From: Latrodectus hesperus
Taxonomy: Eukaryota > Arthropoda > Arachnida > Araneae > Theridiidae
Direction: 5' to 3'
Assembly (NCBI GenBank): GCA_037975125.1
Contig: CM075860.1
Span: forward strand, 25,042,170 to 25,106,169
DNA length: 64,000 bases
Program-made: the position numbers and the translations under genes
The notes under the pieces: model-generated
The model's input: the letters and a program-made list of their open reading frames with translations, nothing else
Told to the model about the DNA's origin: nothing
The model's database searches: none
Shown: positions 62,570 through 64,000 of the stretch, piece after piece
Layout: each line of letters starts with the position of its first letter
How positions within the stretch are numbered: position 1 is the first letter of the stretch

Positions 62570-63780
62570 TTTTATCCCCTGGTCTGAATCAAACCAGGTC
62601 CATGACATCCATCGCCTTCAAAGAATCGAGGACAGCCCCAGGGCTGTATAAAAGTTTACGCTTTGAAAGGCCAATGCAGTTCAGCAGGTGTTCTGGACTG
62701 GCTTCGTTAGTATTGCACGAAGTGCAGGTGGGAAAGATTTATTTTCCCTGGGAGAACCGTAGAGTCCGAAGATGGCCGGATCTGAGTCTGGACAAAGCAG
62801 TTTGATCACGTCTTTCACCGTCGAAACTCAAAGATCTCCCAGGATCAGAGCCACGGTACCAAGGGTAAGACGGCGGAATTTTCCAAGATGAGTTGGCAAG
62901 AGCCTTACTCCTAGAGAAGATTTCCTGGAAAGTCAGTGGATCAGCAGAACCAAGAGGCATCGATGATGCATCCTTAGCAAGGCCATCGGCGATTTCGTTA
63001 TATTTAAGATCGACAATTGATGGAATCCAATAAAATGAATAATGGAGGACTCAGATAATGCTTTAAACTTCTTGAAAACACAAATCCCCCTCTGGTCCAT
63101 AATATTCCTCCAGTTTTCAAGGTACTGAATAACGCTGCGACTGTCAACTAGAATCCAAACCGTTTAACTGCTTGTTCAAGGAAAAGTCCAGAGCCATATC
63201 AATGGTTGTAAGTTCTGCACAAAAGACGGAACTGAAATCAGCATTGCGTTGTTTTAGAAGAAAATTTTTAGCTTCAGTTTTAAGAAACACTCCGCTTCCA
63301 GTGTGGCTATCTTCATCCCTACTACCATCAGTATAAATTTGTACAGCTTCAGAGGGTATGTTATTGATCACCTCTAGCCTCTAGGGCAGCCTGTTTTAAG
63401 AATTCAGGATGTTGAGAAGATTTATTAGTGTGTATCAGTAATTCTGTATGGAAGAACACTCCTGGCAAAGAGTATTGAGGGGAGGCGATAGGAATTAGAG
63501 AGTTAGCGGAAACAGAAGATTTTAAAACATCCAACTTCTCTGCATGTCCAAGGGGATTATGCTTTTTTGGCCTCTGGTCATTCTTCCAGCCACACAGGAA
63601 GTTAGTGGTTCGATGTTGGTCACGATAGCTATAAAGTTTACTGAATTACTTCACCAGATTCGGGATACATCTCTCCTGCAACGGCTGTAAGTCTGCCTCA
63701 TAAATACAATTTTTGTTGGTGTGCTCCAACGGAGCCCCGGTATTTTTTGGATCATTCAAAATAGTACAGAGAGTCAAACA
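62570..63780 (-). pseudogene. Non-LTR retrotransposon relic (post-RT region and RNase H)
   Basis: Clearly GC-richer than its flanks. On the minus strand from about 63780: a post-RT linker (CGWKNDQRPKKHNPLGHAEK); RNase H start VQIYTDGSRDEDSHTGSGVF (first Asp, 63290-63360); SSVFCAELTTIDMAL (Glu); after a frameshift WILVDSRSVIQYL (Asp); YWIPSIVDLKYNEIADGLA (normally WIPSHVGIxGNExAD; the His is lost); LSRLRSGHLRTLRFSQGK; after another frameshift a Cys-rich end CTSCNTNEASPEHLLNC. It ends near 62570 with GATAAAAAAG. A LINE family different from the ones at 19.1 and 47.5 kb, judged by its C-terminal block. At least two frameshifts. Confidence 0.85.
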
Positions 63781-64000
63781 TATTTTTTAAGAGGTAAAAC
63801 TTGTAATTCAAATTAATCCTTGCTCCATTTTTTATAACTAACAAAACCAAATACCTTACTTCACAGAATCATTTTAAAAATGTATAACAGCAACTCAAGC
63901 AAAATAAGGTATTTAGTTAAATGAGAAGTTATCTTTGATATATCTAATAAAACTCTTAAAATATTCCCTATTGTACTATGTATTTGTCTCTGCTAATATT
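63781..64000. other. AT-rich right edge
   Basis: Nothing recognised. Confidence 0.5.

Overview
The window is AT-rich eukaryotic DNA with spliced genes, long introns, long (TA)n arrays and many decayed transposable elements. The protein homologies are animal. The mix of Tc1/mariner, hAT-like, Merlin-like and pogo-like DNA elements, non-LTR retrotransposon tails and tRNA-derived SINE-like repeats suggests an arthropod, most likely an arachnid (spider-like). The species cannot be fixed from the sequence alone.

Four protein-coding genes can be reconstructed exon by exon with GT-AG introns and consistent phases. (1) 1156-5142 (+): the last two coding exons of a CYP4-family cytochrome P450; its 5' part lies outside the window. 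(2) 11752-33636 (-): LZTFL1 (the BBS17 protein of the ciliary BBSome pathway), nine coding exons and 308 codons before the stop; the exon with the start codon, probably only a few bases of coding sequence, is not pinned down. (3) 36813-41617 (+): BRK1/HSPC300, the small WAVE-complex subunit, complete in three exons (73 aa). (4) 44937-56212 (-): GHITM/TMBIM5, a mitochondrial inner-membrane BAX-inhibitor-1-family protein, complete in seven coding exons (339 aa), probably with a further untranslated exon near 58.8 kb.

Layout: the P450 and LZTFL1 are tail to tail. LZTFL1 and BRK1 are head to head around 36.6 kb and may share a promoter region. BRK1 and GHITM are tail to tail. The genes do unrelated jobs (oxidative metabolism, ciliary trafficking, actin nucleation, mitochondrial ion and cristae homeostasis), so nothing here looks like a gene cluster or a new system.

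Most of the rest is intron or intergenic DNA. Recognisable mobile DNA: a 573-bp hAT-type non-autonomous element with an exact 8-bp target duplication (2542-3114); a possible mariner end (about 3468); two SINE-like copies (about 6711-6890 and 30117-30300); a hAT-like transposase relic (about 14764-15470); a 5'-truncated LINE with a 14-bp target duplication (19128-19839); two copies of a 250-bp inverted-repeat MITE (34801-35056, 57558-57801); a mariner relic (38238 to about 38880); a Merlin/ISXO2-like relic (about 46140-46780); a second LINE relic (about 47472-48262); a pogo/Tigger-like element (54665-55377); a Tc1-like element with intact ends but a broken transposase (59729-61255); and a GC-richer LINE tail (about 62570-63780). 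The most unusual raw-sequence signal is a set of perfect or nearly perfect short-loop inverted repeats (up to 31-bp arms) scattered in introns and unrelated to any coding feature. No rRNA, functional tRNA or CRISPR array was seen.
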